Shown here: in pieces, positions 47,062 to 58,234 of the stretch | Layout: the number at the start of each line of letters is the position of its first letter | Position numbering within the stretch: the stretch's first letter is position 1 | Source of the DNA: Mesorhizobium sp. PAMC28654 | GTDB lineage: Bacteria > Pseudomonadota > Alphaproteobacteria > Rhizobiales > Rhizobiaceae | Assembly (NCBI RefSeq): GCF_020616515.1 | Contig: NZ_CP085135.1 | Location: 3,844,001 to 3,908,000, forward strand | Length of the DNA stretch: 64,000 nt | Direction: 5' to 3' | Translations under genes and position numbers: made by a program | The notes under the pieces: generated by a model | Databases searched by the model: none | Seen by the model: the letters and a program-made list of their open reading frames with translations, nothing else | Told to the model about the DNA's origin: nothing

Positions 47062-49104
47062 ATGACCGCCAAGACCAAACCACTGCCCCTGTTCCTCGGG
47101 ATCGACACCGGCGGCACCTATACCGACGCAGTGCTGTGGTCCGAGATGGAAGGACCCCAGCACGGCCCAAACAAGGGCAAGGTGCTGGCCAAGGCCAAGT
47201 CGCTGACGACGCGGCACGACCTTGCCGTCGGCATTTCCGGCGCGGTCGACGCGGTGCTGGCGAAGGCCGGCACCGACCCGGCGGCGATAAAACTGGTGTC
47301 GATGTCGACGACGCTTGCCACCAACGCGCTGGTCGAGGGCCAGGGCGGCCGCGTGGCGCTGATCATGATCGGCTTTTCCGAGGGGGATCTCGCGCGCGAC
47401 GGATTGAAGACGGCATTGGGCACCGATCCGGTGGTGTTCTGCCCCGGCGGTCATGACGTCCACGGCAATGCCGCGAAGCTGGACCTCTCCGCGTTGGAGG
47501 CGGCGCTGCCCGAGCTGGAAAAATCGGTATCCGGCTTCGCCGTCTGCGCCTATTTCGCCACCCGCAATCCAGCGCATGAGATCACTGCCCGCGACCTGAT
47601 CCGCGAGAAGACCGGCCTGCCGGTCACGGCCAGCCACGAACTGTCGGCCAAGCTCGGCGGCCCGCGCCGGGCGCTGACGACGCTGCTCAATGCAAGGCTG
47701 ATCTCGATGATCGACCGGCTGGTCGCGGCAACCGAAGGTTTTCTCGAAGCCCGCAAGATCGCCGCGCCCCTGATGGTGGTGCGCGGCGACGGCGCGCTGG
47801 TGTCGGCCGCCTTTGCCCGTCAGCGCCCGATCGAGACCATCCTGTCCGGCCCGGCCGCCAGCCTGGTCGGCGCCCACCACATGACCGGCCTCGACAATGC
47901 CATTGTCTCCGATATCGGTGGCACCACCACCGACGTCGCGGTGTTGGACAAGGGCCGGCCGCGGCTTGATCCCGAGGGCGCCACGGTCGGCGGCTTTCGC
48001 ACCATGGTCGAGGCTGTAGCGATGCGCACTTTCGGCCTCGGAGGCGATTCCGAAGTGACGCTGGAGGACGGCGCGCTCATCCCTAAAATCCTGCTCGGGC
48101 CCCGCCGCCTCGTGCCGCTGGCTCTGGCCGGCATGATGCATAAAGAAGCCGTGACCCTGGAACTCGAGCGCCAGCTGCGGTCGCCCAATCCGGGCCGCAT
48201 GGACGGCCGGTTCGCCGTCAGGACAGGCGTTCCCGACAGGCTTGCCGCCGGGCTGACCGGCGCCGAGGCGCGGCTCTATGAGGTGATAACCGCCACGCCG
48301 ATTGCCGTCGACAAGCTTCTGACTTCGAATGCGCAGAATGCGACCCTGAACCGGCTGGTGTCGCGCGGGCTGGTGCATGTTGCTGGTTTCACGCCGTCCG
48401 ACGCCGCCCATGTTCTGGGCAAGCAGGCGAACTGGGATGCGGTCCCGGCACGCCTCGGCGCCGAATTGTTTGCCCGCAGGCGCGACGGCCGGGGGCAAGC
48501 CATCGCCGCTTCGCCGGAAGCGATCTCGGAGCGGGTGCTGGTGACGCTGACGCGCTGGTCGGCCGAATACATCCTCGAAACCGCCTTTGCGGAAGATGGT
48601 CTCGATGGCGCCTCGACCGTCGCGCATGCGCTTGTGCAGCGCGCCGTCGACGCGCATCCCGGCATTGCGCGCTTCAGCGTCTCGCTCGACCGGCCGGTCA
48701 TCGGTCTCGGCGCCTCCGCGCCGCTGCACTATGCTGGCCTGCCGCCATTGATCGGCAATGACTGCGTGGTGCCCGAGGATACCGACGTCGCCAACGCGCT
48801 TGGCGCCGTCGTCGGCCAGGTGCGGGTCTCCGCCGAAGCACGGGTCAGCCAACCTAAGGAAGGCCTGTTCCGTGTCGCCTCCGGCGAAACCGTGCGCGAT
48901 TTTCTTGACGAGGCAGCAGCAATTGCGTCGGCTGAAAGCGATGTCCGCGCCATTGCCGCGGCGCGCGCCAGGGATGCCGGCACCGACAGCGCCGAGATCG
49001 AGGTCGCGACCGATTTCCGGGTTTCAACCGTCGAAGGCCAGCGCATGTTCATCGAGGCGCATGTGGTGGCGGTGGCGTCCGGGCGGCCAAGGATCGCGGT
49101 ATAG
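47062..49104 (+). CDS. Hydantoinase/oxoprolinase family protein
   Basis: 680 aa of the HyuA / 5-oxoprolinase A type, an ATP-dependent amidase fold of the ASKHA superfamily. The phosphate loop FLGIDTGGTYTDAVLW opens the protein, the SMSTTLATNALVEGQGGRVA segment follows near 90, and the second phosphate motif VSDIGGTTTDVAVLDKGRPR lies near 290. No HyuB partner is adjacent, so substrate is unclear. ATG 47062 is chosen because upstream sequence in the open frame is repeat-derived. The C-terminus beyond ~450 is longer than minimal HyuA N-domains. Confidence 0.88.
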   Translation: MTAKTKPLPLFLGIDTGGTYTDAVLWSEMEGPQHGPNKGKVLAKAKSLTTRHDLAVGISGAVDAVLAKAGTDPAAIKLVSMSTTLATNALVEGQGGRVALIMIGFSEGDLARDGLKTALGTDPVVFCPGGHDVHGNAAKLDLSALEAALPELEKSVSGFAVCAYFATRNPAHEITARDLIREKTGLPVTASHELSAKLGGPRRALTTLLNARLISMIDRLVAATEGFLEARKIAAPLMVVRGDGALVSAAFARQRPIETILSGPAASLVGAHHMTGLDNAIVSDIGGTTTDVAVLDKGRPRLDPEGATVGGFRTMVEAVAMRTFGLGGDSEVTLEDGALIPKILLGPRRLVPLALAGMMHKEAVTLELERQLRSPNPGRMDGRFAVRTGVPDRLAAGLTGAEARLYEVITATPIAVDKLLTSNAQNATLNRLVSRGLVHVAGFTPSDAAHVLGKQANWDAVPARLGAELFARRRDGRGQAIAASPEAISERVLVTLTRWSAEYILETAFAEDGLDGASTVAHALVQRAVDAHPGIARFSVSLDRPVIGLGASAPLHYAGLPPLIGNDCVVPEDTDVANALGAVVGQVRVSAEARVSQPKEGLFRVASGETVRDFLDEAAAIASAESDVRAIAAARARDAGTDSAEIEVATDFRVSTVEGQRMFIEAHVVAVASGRPRIAV

Positions 49105-49114
49105 TCTTCATCTT

Positions 49115-49270
49115 CCTTCTCCCCGTTCTCGGGGAGAAGGTGCCCGAAGGGCGGATGAGGGGCAGCGCCAACGAAATATGGTTTCACCGTGCCGCCTCTC
49201 CGGCCAACGTCGAGCCGCCCCTCATCTGGCTGCCGCCATCTTCTCCCCGTAAACGAGGAGAAGGACGCTG
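49115..49270. repeat. Paired palindromic intergenic repeats
   Basis: The first unit has a perfect 10-bp stem CCTTCTCCCC-GTTCTC-GGGGAGAAGG (49115-49140), then GGGCGGATGAGGGGC. The second unit is in inverse order: GCCCCTCATCTGG, then TTCTCCCCGTAAACGAGGAGAA (49241-49262). Together they form a larger inverted repeat between the hydantoinase-like gene and glcB. It belongs to a rhizobial mosaic repeat type. Confidence 0.7.
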
Positions 49271-49386
49271 TTTCGCCAACCTTGCCTAAATGTCCCCTTC
49301 ACCTTAAGCCGAATTGACCGGGCAAACCCGACATGCCAAAGGCCCCGGAGCCGGCAAACCCGGCCACAAGTATTGGAGACGTGCTG

Positions 49387-51561
49387 ATGACCGACCGCAT
49401 CGAGATCGCCGGATTGCGGATCGCCCGCGAGCTGCATGATTTCGTGGAGCGCGAGGCGCTACCGGGCACCGGGATCACGGCCGACGCATTCTGGAACGGT
49501 TTTTCGGTCATAGTCCACGACCTTGCCCCGAAGAACCGGGCGCTGCTGGCCAAGCGCGACGCCATGCAGGAAAAACTCGACGGCTGGTATCGCGACAATG
49601 GCGCGCCGGTCGACATGGATGAATACAAGACCTTCCTCAAGGAGATCGGCTATCTCGTCCCCGAAGGCCCAGCCTTCGCCGTGACGACGGAGAATGTCGA
49701 CCCGGAGATGTCGGTGGTCGCAGGGCCGCAACTGGTCGTGCCGGTGATGAATGCCCGCTATGCGCTGAACGCCGCCAATGCGCGCTGGGGTTCGCTCTAC
49801 GATGCACTCTACGGCACCGATGCCATCCCCGAAGCGGGTGGCGCGGAAAAGGGCAAGAGTTTCAACCCGGCGCGCGGCGCCAAGGTGGTTGCCTGGTCCA
49901 AGAACTTTCTCGACGAGTCGGTGCCGCTCACCTCCGGCAAATGGGCCGGTGTAAACGGGCTTTCGGTGGCGAACGGCGCGCTGCGGCTGGGCGCTGGCGC
50001 TGGCTCGACCACGCTTGCCGACCCCAGGCAATTCGCCGGCTATCGCGGCGACCCAGCCAATCCCGATGCCGTCCTTTTGGTGAAGAACGGCCTGCACACA
50101 GAGATCGTCATCGACCGAAACAACCAGATCGGCAAGACCGACCCGGCCGGCATTGCCGACGTCGTCCTGGAATCGGCTGTCACCACCATCCAGGACTGCG
50201 AGGATTCAGTCGCGGCGGTCGATGCCGAGGACAAGGTCGTCGTCTACCGCAACTGGCTGGGATTGATGAAGGGCGACCTTGCCGAAGAGATCACCAAGGG
50301 CGGCAAGACATTTACCCGCAAGCTCAATCCCGATCGTTCCTACACGGCTCCCAATGGCGGCACGCTGACGGTGCCCGGCCGCTCGCTGATGCTGGTGCGC
50401 AATGTCGGTCACCTGATGACCAATCCGGCGATCCTGGACCGCGACGGCAACGAAGTGCCGGAAGGCATCATGGATGCGGCCATCACGGCATTGATCGCGC
50501 TGCACGATGTGGGTCCGAAGGGACGTCGCGCCAATTCCCGCGCCGGCTCGATGTATGTCGTGAAGCCCAAGATGCACGGGCCGGAGGAAGTGGCCTTCGC
50601 CGCCGAGATTTTTGGCCGTGTCGAGGCGCTGCTCGGGATGGCCCAAAATACCATCAAGATGGGCATCATGGACGAGGAGCGGCGCACCACCGTCAACCTC
50701 AAGGAGGCGATCCGCGCGGCAAAAGACCGCGTCGTCTTCATCAACACCGGTTTCCTCGACCGCACCGGCGACGAGATCCACACCTCGATGGAAGCCGGCC
50801 CGATGATCCGCAAGGGCGACATGAAGCAGGCCGCCTGGATTTCCGCCTATGAGGCCTGGAATGTCGATACCGGCCTGGAATGCGGGCTGGCCGGCCACGC
50901 CCAGATCGGCAAGGGGATGTGGGCGATGCCCGACCTGATGGCGGCGATGCTGATCGAGAAGATCGCCCATCCCAAGGCCGGCGCGAACACCGCCTGGGTA
51001 CCGTCGCCGACGGCGGCGACGCTGCACGCGACGCATTATCACAAGGTCGACGTCCATGCCGTACAGGCGGCGCTGAAAAGCCGGCCGAAGGCGAAACTCG
51101 ACGACATCCTTTCGGTGCCGGTCGCGGTACGCCCGAACTGGAGCGACGCCGACATCCAGAAGGAGCTCGACAACAACGCGCAGGGCATACTGGGCTATGT
51201 CGTGCGCTGGATCGACCAGGGCGTCGGCTGCTCGAAAGTACCTGACATCAACGACGTCGAGCTGATGGAAGACCGCGCCACTCTGCGCATCTCCTCGCAA
51301 CACATCGCCAACTGGCTGCGCCACGACGTCTGCTCGCGCATCCAGGTGATGGATTCCCTGCGGCGCATGGCGGCGACCGTCGACCGGCAGAATGTCGGCG
51401 ATCCGCTCTACCGGCCTATGGCACCAGACTTCGACAATTCCATCGCCTTCCTCGCCGCCTGCGATCTCGTCTTCAAGGGCCGCGAACAGCCCAACGGCTA
51501 CACCGAGCCAGTCCTGCACGCGCGGCGGCTGGAGCTGAAGGCACGAGATCGGGTCGGGTAG
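49387..51561 (+). CDS. glcB: Malate synthase G
   Basis: Condenses glyoxylate and acetyl-CoA to malate in the glyoxylate pathway. 724 aa from ATG 49387, with TTGGAG nine bases ahead; this matches the G isoform length (~720-730). Recognised segments: [20 protein letters not shown] with the catalytic Asp region, [59 protein letters not shown] and [19 protein letters not shown] [15 protein letters not shown]. Stand-alone gene flanked by repeats upstream. Confident. Confidence 0.96.
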   Translation: MTDRIEIAGLRIARELHDFVEREALPGTGITADAFWNGFSVIVHDLAPKNRALLAKRDAMQEKLDGWYRDNGAPVDMDEYKTFLKEIGYLVPEGPAFAVTTENVDPEMSVVAGPQLVVPVMNARYALNAANARWGSLYDALYGTDAIPEAGGAEKGKSFNPARGAKVVAWSKNFLDESVPLTSGKWAGVNGLSVANGALRLGAGAGSTTLADPRQFAGYRGDPANPDAVLLVKNGLHTEIVIDRNNQIGKTDPAGIADVVLESAVTTIQDCEDSVAAVDAEDKVVVYRNWLGLMKGDLAEEITKGGKTFTRKLNPDRSYTAPNGGTLTVPGRSLMLVRNVGHLMTNPAILDRDGNEVPEGIMDAAITALIALHDVGPKGRRANSRAGSMYVVKPKMHGPEEVAFAAEIFGRVEALLGMAQNTIKMGIMDEERRTTVNLKEAIRAAKDRVVFINTGFLDRTGDEIHTSMEAGPMIRKGDMKQAAWISAYEAWNVDTGLECGLAGHAQIGKGMWAMPDLMAAMLIEKIAHPKAGANTAWVPSPTAATLHATHYHKVDVHAVQAALKSRPKAKLDDILSVPVAVRPNWSDADIQKELDNNAQGILGYVVRWIDQGVGCSKVPDINDVELMEDRATLRISSQHIANWLRHDVCSRIQVMDSLRRMAATVDRQNVGDPLYRPMAPDFDNSIAFLAACDLVFKGREQPNGYTEPVLHARRLELKARDRVG

Positions 51562-51742
51562 GCTTCGGTCTGCACTGAACAGCTACCGACGTTTCGGCAT
51601 AGGCCGAGTCGTACAGTCGGCCGGCCACAGGGCCTACAAGTAATATATCAATATTTTGACTGCGATTTCTTCTTTTGGTATTTCAAAGCGAGACTTGGAC
51701 GAATAATATCAGGCAGACTGCCTCTAAAGAGGAGCGGATTTT

Positions 51743-52834
51743 TTGGGCGGGTTTTTTCCTGAATCAAGATCTACCCCCTTCTTAATATCATTTTTGTTAT
51801 TTTTATTTTTGGCTTTTTGCTATTCGCCAGCAAATGCTGAAAATAGTATTTCCCAGATTGTCCCACTCATAAAGCAGGAGTATCCAGGCAAACCGCCCCA
51901 CATTCGGATGCTGTATGTAAATATTCTGTCGCTTGGGACGCGAAAGATCAATCAGCCAATTCTACTCGATACAGGATCGAGTGGTATGACTATTGACTGT
52001 GCCGCTGTTCTTCCTCGCAAATTGTGCTCGGCCGAAGGAGTTCATATCACCAAGACCCTGGAACTGGATGGAATATTCGTTACCACCCAAAAGGTGGTCA
52101 TGAATTACGGGATCTACGATGAATACGGAAACGTTGCATTAGCTCGTGTGACTTTCGGCTCACCACATTCCCCTGTCGCCACCGACCGGTTGGTCCCGTT
52201 TCTCATTCGCTATAAAACAGTCAAACGCAGTACGGGTGAAATAGTTGGCGGCCGGCTCTGGCCGAAAGGCATTTTTGGTGTTTCTCCCATTGGAGGTGGA
52301 GGGCCAAATAGGATGCTTAAATCGCCGATTGACGCTGTGAGTGCCGGAAATGGCCTTCGGAAGGGATACTATCTTTCTCCGATAGGCACCGATTGGAGGA
52401 TTTGCGCAAATGAGGATGCGAACTGTCCGACAGTTGAGGCCTTTCACATCGGGATATCGGAAAGCGTCAAGAGTGATTTCAACACCCAGAAATGGATGGC
52501 TGCAAGCAACCGCTATAATTTCCCGACCATAGATTCGTGTATTTTGCTGAAAGAAATAACAACTTGCCGGCCGACAGTTTACGACACAGGAAATTCCACC
52601 ATCCTGTTAGCGGACAACCTGCCAAAGGACTCAGATGGGTCGATGGGTGTCGGGACCAAGGTAGCCGTAAAAATCGCAATGCTGGGGGAATGGAAGTTCG
52701 ATACGTCATACGCTTCCGAGTTGGAGTTCTCTCCAACGATCGGCCATAGCATTGTCGGTATACGATACTTTGAGACAAACAGTTTGCTTGTTGATCTTGA
52801 CGCGAAAGAAATCGGCATCCGCATAGGGCACTGA
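51743..52834 (+). CDS. Secreted pepsin-like aspartic protease (two DTG motifs)
   Basis: 363 aa from TTG 51743, preceded by AAAGAGGAGCGG. A very hydrophobic signal peptide (FLISFLLFLFLAFCYSPANA) is followed by a mature chain of about 330 residues, close to the size of pepsin. Two catalytic-type motifs are present: PILLDTGSSGMTID (Asp 76) and TVYDTGNSTILLAD (Asp 281), about 205 residues apart, as in bilobal family A1 enzymes. MNYGIYDEYG near 122 may hold the flap Tyr. Cys 221/228 and 266/275 could form disulfides. Base composition is clearly more AT-rich than the neighbours, so it was probably acquired. It is alone, next to the disrupted comM. Confidence 0.78.
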   Translation: MGGFFPESRSTPFLISFLLFLFLAFCYSPANAENSISQIVPLIKQEYPGKPPHIRMLYVNILSLGTRKINQPILLDTGSSGMTIDCAAVLPRKLCSAEGVHITKTLELDGIFVTTQKVVMNYGIYDEYGNVALARVTFGSPHSPVATDRLVPFLIRYKTVKRSTGEIVGGRLWPKGIFGVSPIGGGGPNRMLKSPIDAVSAGNGLRKGYYLSPIGTDWRICANEDANCPTVEAFHIGISESVKSDFNTQKWMAASNRYNFPTIDSCILLKEITTCRPTVYDTGNSTILLADNLPKDSDGSMGVGTKVAVKIAMLGEWKFDTSYASELEFSPTIGHSIVGIRYFETNSLLVDLDAKEIGIRIGH

Positions 52835-52886
52835 CGGGAATTATGCGTTCTGTCCCGCCGAGTCGGGAAGCGAACCTAAGTGACCT

Positions 52887-53791
52887 CTAAGCCGCCTGCG
52901 CCACGCGCTCTGACATCATCCGATAGGAAATCGCCTCCGCCAGATGGATGCGACCGACCGTCTCGCTGGCGTCTAGGTCGGCCAGCGTCCGCGCGACTTT
53001 CAGCACGCGGTGATAGGCGCGCGCGGAGAAGCCGAGCTTTTCACTGGCGTCCTTCAGCAGCGACAGGCCGGCGGCGTCAGGCGTCGCGATCGCCTCGATG
53101 ATGGACGGCGAGCAGTGCGCGTTGGTGGTGGCGCGGGCGACGCCGAGGCGTTCGAAACGCTCGTGCTGGATGGTGCGGGCGCGCGCCACGCGCAGTGCCA
53201 CGGCCTCGCTCTTCTCTGCCCGGTCCGGCCGGATCAGGTCGCTGGCCGAGACCGCCGGCACCTCGATGCGCAGATCGATGCGGTCGAGCAGCGGACCGGA
53301 AATGCGGGCTTGATAATCGGTGCGGCAGCGGTCGCCGCGCAGGCAGCGATAACCGGGTTCGCCGGCCATGCCGCAACGGCACGGGTTCATCGCCGCGACC
53401 AGCTGGATGCGCGCCGGATAGGTGACGCGGTGGTTGGCGCGCGCGATCATGCAATCGCCGGTTTCGAGCGGCTGACGCAGAGCATCGAGCGTCTGCGGCG
53501 TGAATTCGGGAAACTCGTCGAGGAACAGCACGCCGTGATGGGCGAGCGAGACTTCGCCCGGCCGCGCGCGTATGCCACCGCCGACCATGGCCGCCATCGA
53601 GGCCGAATGGTGCGGAGCGCGGAACGGCCGCCGGTCGGTCAGCTTGCCTTCGCCGAGTTCGCCCGCCACCGAGGCGATCATCGAGACTTCGAGCAATTCC
53701 TTCGGCGCCAGCGGCGGCAGGATCGACGGTAGCCGCTGCGCCAGCATCGATTTTCCGGAACCCGGAGGGCCGACCATCAGGACATTATGGC
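52887..53791 (-). pseudogene. comM: comM (YifB) C-terminal remnant, cut by integration
   Basis: Encodes about the last 300 residues of the Mg-chelatase-like AAA+ ATPase ComM, a branch-migration helicase for natural transformation (usual length ~510). It begins at HNVLMVGPPGSGKSMLAQRL (Walker A) and includes Walker B VLFLDEFPEF, ARANHRVTYPARIQLVAAMN, the zinc-like CRCG...C...C segment and the C-terminal domain to RVAQAA. Upstream of 53791 the frame runs into foreign DNA and continues meaninglessly to 54353. The missing N-terminal half should lie beyond the right end of the inserted element, outside this window. Confidence 0.9.
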
Positions 53792-53837
53792 TAATTAATT
53801 GACAGCCGCGCCTTTGGTGATGTAGTCCGCAGCAACC

Positions 53838-55580
53838 ATGGCCGAACCCGCACCCAAGCGCCCCCGGGCTTACTCCTACATCCGCATGTCCACAGACATT
53901 CAGCTGAAGGGCGACAGCCGACGCCGTCAGCTTGAGCTGTCGGAGGCATACGCCAAAGAACACGACCTCCAGTTGGTCGAGGAGTTCCAGCTGGAAGATC
54001 TCGGGGTGTCGGCGTTCAGAGGCGCCAACCTGTCGGAGGCTTCGAGCCTCGGCCGTTTTCTGCAATCGGTCAAAGACGGCGAGGTTCCGGTAGGCTCGTA
54101 CCTGTTGGTGGAGTCGCTTGATCGCCTTAGCCGGCAAAATGTCTTCACGTCGCTTTCGCTTTTCACTGACCTGATCAAGGCCGGGGTGGTGCTCGTGACA
54201 CTCGTCGACGGCCAAGTTTATACGGCGGATAAGACCGATTTCAGCCAACTGGTCGTTTCGTTGGCGATCATGAGTCGAGCCCACGAGGAATCCCAGACGA
54301 AGAGCCGTCGTCTGAGCGCGGCCTGGACGAACAAGCGCCAAACAGCTGACCACCAGAAGCTGACCGCGCTCGCCCCAGCTTGGCTCAATCTGTCGACCGA
54401 CCGGAAGTCCTTTGTTCTTGATGGCGCGCGTAGCGCCGTCGTTCGGTCGATCTTGGAGGATGCGGCGGCTGGCTTGGGAAGCTACGCCATCGCAAGACGG
54501 CTCAATGCCAGACGCATTGTGCCCTTTGGTCGATCCAAGGGCTGGCAGACATCATATGTTACGAAGATCATGACAAATCGCGCTGTGATTGGCGAGTACC
54601 AGCCACATATGATGCTGGACGGAAGACGGGTCCCAACGGGTGCACCAATCCCGAATTATTTTCCCCCGGTTGTGGACGAAGAGCTCTACCTGAGGGTGCT
54701 TGCGGGGCGCTCTCAACGAAGGGTAGGGGGCGCGGGACGGAAGGGGAATTTCGTCAGCAACCTTTTTTCCGGATTGGCTCGCTGCGCCTACTGCGATTCG
54801 CAGATGCATTTCATCAACAAAGGATCCCTGCCCAAGGGCGGCAGCTACTTGGTATGCGACAATGCTCACCGGGGCCTTGGCTGTGACAACATGGCCTGGC
54901 GCTATGACGATTTCGAGGCTTCCTTTCTGACTTTCGTCGAAGAAGCCGATCTGCGTCCGCTGCTGCAAGCTCAAGGAGACAGCGCCGGGCCAGGGGGCAT
55001 CGACCAAAGGGCCCAGGCGCTGGAAGGCAGAATTCTGCAGCTTGAGAAAGAACGAGATCGGACGTTCCGGCTGCTGCTCGATCAAGACATGCCATCGGAG
55101 TTTTTGAAAGGAGAGCTTGCCAAGCTCCAGCGCGACATAGAGATGGTGTCCGTCGACCATGCTGGTTTGGTCGAACAGCGCCGTCAACTTGAGGCCGAGG
55201 TTGCAAGCTTCTACGCGAGCCGCGACGAGATCCAGGACCTGGTCGCTCAGATGCGCGCTCGTGAGGGCAATGACAGATATCGGCTTCGTACCCAGGTGGC
55301 CGGCCGGCTCAAGTCGCTGATTTCGGTGATCAATGTGGCGACGCTGGGTGATAGGCGACCATATCCCGAGAACCTGATCGAGCTAACGAAAGAAGCGCAC
55401 GGTCTGACGCAGGGTGGTCAAAACGGTCGCTCTCAGGGCCCGGATATCCCTGACCGCTCTGCTCGCCATTTCGACGTGTTCTTCAAGGATGGCACGACCC
55501 GCCTCATTCGCCCACGGCCGACTGACCCGGTCATTGGTGAAAGCCAAGTGTACCGCTCGATTTACTCGACTAGCCGGTAA
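53838..55580 (+). CDS. Large serine recombinase (integrase)
   Basis: 580 aa. The N-terminal resolvase domain has the catalytic Ser in YSYIRMSTDIQLKGDSRRRQ, the Arg region SLDRLSRQNVFTSL and RAHEESQTKSRRLSAAW. A recombinase domain follows (GSYAIARRLNARRIVPFGRS). The zinc ribbon is FSGLARCAYCDSQMHFI...YLVCDNAHRGLGC. A long coiled coil (~385-470) ends the protein. The position just inside the comM junction marks it as the enzyme that integrated the element. Its C-terminus lies 14 bases before an IS21 end, and it may be slightly altered there. Confidence 0.92.
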   Translation: MAEPAPKRPRAYSYIRMSTDIQLKGDSRRRQLELSEAYAKEHDLQLVEEFQLEDLGVSAFRGANLSEASSLGRFLQSVKDGEVPVGSYLLVESLDRLSRQNVFTSLSLFTDLIKAGVVLVTLVDGQVYTADKTDFSQLVVSLAIMSRAHEESQTKSRRLSAAWTNKRQTADHQKLTALAPAWLNLSTDRKSFVLDGARSAVVRSILEDAAAGLGSYAIARRLNARRIVPFGRSKGWQTSYVTKIMTNRAVIGEYQPHMMLDGRRVPTGAPIPNYFPPVVDEELYLRVLAGRSQRRVGGAGRKGNFVSNLFSGLARCAYCDSQMHFINKGSLPKGGSYLVCDNAHRGLGCDNMAWRYDDFEASFLTFVEEADLRPLLQAQGDSAGPGGIDQRAQALEGRILQLEKERDRTFRLLLDQDMPSEFLKGELAKLQRDIEMVSVDHAGLVEQRRQLEAEVASFYASRDEIQDLVAQMRAREGNDRYRLRTQVAGRLKSLISVINVATLGDRRPYPENLIELTKEAHGLTQGGQNGRSQGPDIPDRSARHFDVFFKDGTTRLIRPRPTDPVIGESQVYRSIYSTSR

Positions 55581-55706
55581 ATCTATCCCCTTCCTGTTGA
55601 TTGCCACTGAGAACTGACCCGGCGACACAGGATATTTCCACCGAGAATTGACCCATGTTTGACCCTTACCCTGCGTTTTTTCAGCGGGGATTACGGAGTG
55701 ATCGAC

Positions 55707-56434
55707 ATGGCATTATTGAGCGTGATCCGACGCTGGCATTATCGAGAACATTTATCGATCCGAGAGATTAGCCGTAGGACCGGCTTGTCTCGGAATACGG
55801 TGCGCAAATACCTGCGGGTGGACGAGGTGGAGCCGAAGTTCAAGGTTCCAGAGCGGCCGAGCAGGCTTGACGCATTTGCCGACCGCTTGTCAGCCTGGCT
55901 GAGGGCGGAGGCCAAAAAGAACCGCAAACAGAAACGCACGATCAAGCAGCTTCATGCCGATTTGCTGAGCCTTGGCTATGAGGGGTCATACGGTCGTGTT
56001 GCGGCTTTCGCTCGGGAGTGGAAGGCTGATCTGCAGAGGGAGTTACAGACGACAGGGCGCGGAACATTCGTGCCGCTTTCGTTCGATCCTGGTGAAGCGT
56101 TCCAGTTCGACTGGTCCGAGGACTGGGCGATCATCGGCCATGAACGTACCAAGCTGCAGGTGGCCCATAGCAAGCTCAGCTACTCGAGGGCGTTCATCGT
56201 GCGAGCCTATCTCCTGCAGACGCATGAGATGCTGTTCGACGCCCATAATCATGCCTTCCGTGTCTTTGGGGGCGTTCCCCGGCGCGGCATCTATGACAAT
56301 ATGCGGACAGCGATCGACAAGGTCGGCCGCGGCAAGGAGCGCGACGTCAATGTCCGCTTCATGGCCATGGCCAGCCACTATCTCTACGAGCCTGAGTTCT
56401 GCAATCCGGCCTCTGGCTGGGAGAAGGGACAGGT
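55707..56434 (+). pseudogene. istA: Outer IS21 transposase IstA, first part
   Basis: From ATG 55707 (MALLSVIRRWHYREHLSIRE; GGAG eight bases ahead). Helix-turn-helix EISRRTGLSRNTVRKYLRV, then the DDE core start [15 protein letters not shown] and [20 protein letters not shown] with two Asp residues. It is cut after GWEKGQ by IS21 copy 2. It resumes at 59437 once the 6-bp duplication is removed (GQVEKNVQDARHRFFQPVPR). This is a different IS21 subfamily from the inserted one, as the N-termini do not match. Confidence 0.9.
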
Positions 56435-56481
56435 TGCGCGGCGACAAACAAGGTGAGACTCAGCGTCAATCAGGATGAGAC

Positions 56482-56546
56482 TCGGCGGCGGGGGTGTGAC
56501 GAAGGGAGGGCGTAGCCCGACCGGAGTTACACCCCCCCCGCCGCGC
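56482..56546. repeat. GC-rich inverted repeat inside IS21 copy 2
   Basis: Same palindrome as in copy 1 (arms CGGCGGGGGTGTGAC and GTTACACCCCCCCCGCCG). One G-to-C change extends the C run to eight. Confidence 0.55.
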
Positions 56547-56584
56547 AATTTTTCAGCGTCTTATGATCGCGGTCGGCCCGGTAG

Positions 56585-57922
<1,338 letters not shown>

Positions 57923-57940
57923 TGATGAAAGGCGACCTCG

Positions 57941-58234
57941 ATGACGAAACAGAGACAGTTTACGGATGCGTTCAAGGCGGAGGCGGTTGGCCTTGTGCGA
58001 ACGAGCGGTCGGACGAAGCGGCAGATCGCGGAGGATCTTGGTGTTGGTTTCTCGACGCTGACGCGATGGATGGGTCGGCAGCTGGATCGTGAGATGGGCG
58101 ATCCTGGGCGTCCGCCTGATGCTGATGTCGCCGCTGAATTGAAACGGCTGCGGCGGGAGAATGAAATCCTTCGGCAGGAGCGGGATATCTTGAAACGGGC
58201 GACGGCTTTTTTCGTCAAGGAGGGAAGTCGGTGA
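57941..58234 (+). CDS. IS3 OrfA
   Basis: 97 aa. Helix-turn-helix (RTKRQIAEDLGVGFSTLTRW) and leucine-zipper segment (LKRLRRENEILRQERDILKR). The end overlaps orfB by four bases (GTGA at 58231). The gene looks intact. Confidence 0.9.
   Translation: MTKQRQFTDAFKAEAVGLVRTSGRTKRQIAEDLGVGFSTLTRWMGRQLDREMGDPGRPPDADVAAELKRLRRENEILRQERDILKRATAFFVKEGSR

Noticed and set aside
53792..54353. Minus-strand open frame continuing comM upstream to 54353
   Set aside because: Beyond HNVLMVG the translation is antisense to the serine recombinase, with no ComM N-terminal sequence. It is a chimera across the insertion junction.
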